Assembly (NCBI GenBank): GCA_963835595.1 | Contig: CAWIGL010000002.1 | Location: 1,488,001-1,552,000 of the forward strand | Direction of reading: 5' to 3' | Origin: CAWEPK01 sp963835595 | Lineage (GTDB): Bacteria; Desulfobacterota; Syntrophorhabdia; Syntrophorhabdales; WCHB1-27 | Length of the DNA stretch: 64,000 nucleotides | Shown: positions 61,441-64,000 of the stretch, piece by piece | Position numbering within the stretch: position 1 is the first letter of the stretch | Layout: every line of letters starts with the position of its first letter | The notes under the pieces: model-generated | What the model was told of the DNA's origin: nothing | The model's input: only the letters and a program-made list of their open reading frames with translations | Databases searched by the model: none | Position numbers and translations under genes: made by a program

Positions 61441-64000
61441 ATGAGCGCAATTAAACTGACTATAGACGACATAAACGTAGAGGTCCCGGCGGGCGTCACC
61501 GTTTTCTGGGCCGCCAAAAAGGCCGGCATAGAGATACCGCACCTCTGTTACAGTGAGGGGCTGTCGCCGACGAGCGCGTGCAGGCTGTGCGTCGTGGAGG
61601 TCCAGGGCGCGCGGAACCTTTCGGCCTCGTGCTCGCTGCCCGCGGCGAACAATATGGTCGTCCGGACGGCTACCCCGCGCGTCATGGCGGCCCGGCGCAT
61701 GGTGATCGAATTCCTCCTCTCCGACCACCCATACGACTGCATGACCTGCGAGAAAAGCGGGACGTGCGCCCTCGAAAAGTACGCCTACCAGCTCGGCATC
61801 AGGAAAAGCAGCTTCGAGGGGGAGAAGCATTCCTACCCCGTGCGCGACAGCAACCCGTTCTACGAGAGGGATTACAACAAGTGCATCCTCTGCGGCAGGT
61901 GCGTGACGGTCTGCCACGAGGTGCAGTACTGCGGGGCCGTCGATCTTACGCACAGGGGCTTCGCCACGAAGGTGGCCGCCTTCGGCGACCGGTCGATGCA
62001 GGAGACGACCTGCGTCTTCTGCGGCAACTGCGTCAGCGTCTGCCCTACCGGCGCGCTCACCGTGAAGGCCGGCCGGTTTCAGGGGCGCGACTGGGAGATG
62101 AAAAAGGTGCCCACGATCTGCTCTTACTGCGGCGTGGGCTGCACCCTCGTCCTGAACGTGAAGGACGACAAGGTCGTAAGGGTGACCTCCGACAGGGACG
62201 CAGGCATGAACAGGGGCTGGACCTGCGTCAAGGGCAGGTTCGGCTTCGATTACATCCACAGCCCCGACCGGCTTACCTCGCCGCTCATTCAGGAAGATGG
62301 GGCCTTCCGCAAGGCCGGCTGGGACGAGGCGCTCGACAAGGCGGCCGCGGGCCTCAAAAAAGTGAAGGACCAATACGGGCCGGACGCGATAGGCGTCCTT
62401 TGCTCCGCAAAGTGCACCAACGAAGAGAACTACCTCTTGCAGAAGATCGCCCGGCTCGCCATCGGCACCAATAACGTCGACCACTGCGCCCGTCTCTGAC
62501 ACAGCTCCACCGTCGCCGGACTGGCGATGTCATTCGGAAGCGGCGCAATGACCAACTCGATCGACGAGATAGGCAACGCGGATACGATCTTCGTGATCGG
62601 CTCGAACACGACGGAGAACCACCCCGTCATCGGCCTGGAGGTGAAGAAGGCCGTGCGCAAAAGAGGGGCGAAGCTGATCGTGGCCGACCCGAGGAGGATC
62701 GAGCTCGTCGATTACGCCCACCTCTGGCTCGAGCATAAGCCCGGGACCGACGTGGCCCTCGTCAACGGCATGATAAACGCGATCATCGCGGGCGGCTGGG
62801 CGAACGAGGCGTTCGTCGCGGAGCGGACGGAAGGCTACGACGTGCTCGCCGAGTCCGTCAAGCCGTACACGCCGGAGGCGGTCGAGGCGATCACGGGGGT
62901 GAAGGCGGCCGACATCGTCGAGGCGGCGCGCCTCTTCGCAACGTCGGGGACCGCATCGATCCTCTATTCGATGGGCATCACGCAGCACACGACGGGGACG
63001 AACAACGTCCTCGCCCTCGCCAACCTCTCGATGATAACGGGGCAGATAGGCAAGCCCTCGTCAGGCGTCAACCCCCTGCGCGGCCAGAACAACGTGCAGG
63101 GCGCCTGCGACATGGGCGGCCTGCCGAACGTCTTCACGGGTTATCAGAGGGTCGATGACGAGGCGGCGAGGGGGAAATTCGAGGGTGCTTGGGGCGCGGC
63201 CCTTTCTCCGCGTCCGGGGCTTACCCTCATGGAGATGATGAGCGCCATAGGCGAGGGCCGGATTAAGGCGCTCTTCATCATGGGGGAGAACCCCCTGCTC
63301 ACCGACCCGGACGGGGCCAAGGTGCGGCGCGAGCTCCAGCACCTCGACCTCCTCGTCGTCCAGGACATCTTCCTGACCGAGACTGCGGAAATCGCCCATA
63401 TAGTCCTGCCCGGCGCGAGCTTCGCCGAAAAAGACGGCACGTTCACGAACACGGAGAGGCGGGTGCAGCGCGTCCGCTCTGCCGTAAGCCCGCCCGGCGA
63501 GGCGCGTCCCGACTGGCAGGTCCTCTGCGACCTCTCGGCCCGGCTCGGCCTCCCTATGGCCTATAAGTCGCCCGAGGAGATCATGGCGGAGATCGCAGCA
63601 GTCACGCCCTCTTACGGCGGCATCACGTATGGCCGCATAGACAGGTCGGGTCTCCAGTGGCCCTGCCCTACGGCCGACCATCCGGGGACTCCGTACCTCC
63701 ATAAGGGGCAGTTTACGAGGGGCAAGGGGAAGTTCCACGTGACGCCCTACGTCCCGGCCCCCGAGTTGCCCGACGAGGAGTACCCCTTCTGCCTGACGAC
63801 GGGCCGGATCCTCTACCACTACCACGCGGTCCTGTCGAGGAAATCGAAGCCCCTTTCGGACATGGCGCCTGAGCCGATTATAGAGGTGAGCCGCGAGGAC
63901 GCCAAAAAGATTGGCTTCAACGGGGAAGGGGCGCGGGTCGTCGTAGAGTCGAGGCGCGGGCGCATAGAGGCGCAGGCGCGGGTGGTCGATCATCTCCAGG
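61441..64000 (+). CDS. fdhA: selenocysteine formate dehydrogenase catalytic subunit (truncated by window end)
   Basis: FdhA/NuoG-type formate dehydrogenase. The N-terminal part has a [2Fe-2S] ferredoxin (CYSEGLSPTSACRLCVVEV), a His-Cys cluster (DHPYDCMTCEKSGTCALEK) and two 4Fe-4S motifs (CILCGRCVTVCHE; CVFCGNCVSVCPTGAL). The molybdopterin domain starts TICSYCGVGCTLVLNVKDDK. At 62497-62499 an in-frame TGA occurs in DHCARL-TGA-HSSTVAGL, the FdhF-type active-site context with His after selenocysteine; reading continues in frame for 500 codons to the window edge. A SECIS hairpin follows. The protein makes or consumes CO2/formate using the preceding NAD-linked subunits. Confidence 0.93.
62511..62529 (+). 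promoter_or_regulatory. SECIS hairpin behind the fdhA selenocysteine codon
   Basis: CGTCGCC (62511-62517), loop GGACT (62518-62522), GGCGATG (62523-62529) forms a seven-bp stem with one G-T pair. The loop begins 18 bases after the TGA, and GGACT resembles the GGTCT loop of the E. coli fdhF element at the same distance. It would bind SelB during translation. Confidence 0.8.

Overview
The window is a high-GC bacterial chromosome segment that begins at the replication-initiation locus (dnaA, dnaN, gyrB, with DnaA-box-like sites) and ends inside a formate dehydrogenase gene. Gene content points to an anaerobe with tetrahydrofolate-linked C1 metabolism: a selenocysteine formate dehydrogenase, metV/metF with an MvhD-like protein, a tungsten/molybdenum aldehyde ferredoxin oxidoreductase (AOR) and an archaeal-type split glutamate synthase. 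The run rho-rpmE-prfA-prmC-murA-his is familiar from Deltaproteobacteria and relatives. A Desulfobacterota- or Nitrospirota-like organism is my inference; nothing here fixes the phylum.

Layout. 1-13.8 kb: lipoprotein, dnaA, dnaN, gyrB, coaE, rho, rpmE, prfA, prmC, murA, hisD, hisG, tightly packed on the + strand. 13.8-25.6 kb: hisB, hisH, a secreted protein, hisA, hisF, hisI, pgpA, pncC/cinA, thpR, recA, alaS, nadE and a DUF2156 gene. All of these are broken by dozens of single-base indels that look like consensus errors, not decay. 25.6-28.1 kb: three minus-strand genes (thiamine-binding protein, NlpC/P60, HEAT repeats). 28.2-47.3 kb: a nitrogen/C1 block with a GAF-GAF-ANTAR regulator, a sigma factor, amt1, the AOR cluster, amt2-glnK, a small protein with glnA, and mvhD-metV-metF followed by three glutamate synthase genes. 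47.3-57.4 kb: queC, small secreted proteins, fbp, thrC, an HTH protein, a cysteine synthase, two hypotheticals and pcnB. 57.8-64 kb: nuoE-like, a NuoF-GltD fusion, and a selenocysteine formate dehydrogenase cut by the window edge.

The main discovery candidate is the 28-40 kb block. The ANTAR protein is of the RNA-binding antitermination class, and ANTAR-like paired hairpins with six-base loops lie in the leaders of the sigma factor gene, amt1, amt2 and the mvhD-metVF-GOGAT operon. In three of these leaders the second hairpin overlaps an intrinsic terminator. Independently, a bipartite motif, TTACCA-N16-ACTTGTA, occurs with identical spacing upstream of amt1, amt2 and the glnA unit. This suggests a local circuit (ANTAR antiterminator, sigma factor, ammonium uptake/assimilation and C1 genes) controlled at both initiation and termination.

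Other notable items: a NuoF-GltD fusion beside the formate dehydrogenase, suggesting an NAD(P)-linked and possibly electron-bifurcating complex; a bacterial SECIS hairpin behind the UGA; and a three-copy family of repeats of up to about 260 bp built from hairpins that mostly carry CTTG loops. I saw no rRNA, tRNA, CRISPR array or intact transposase.
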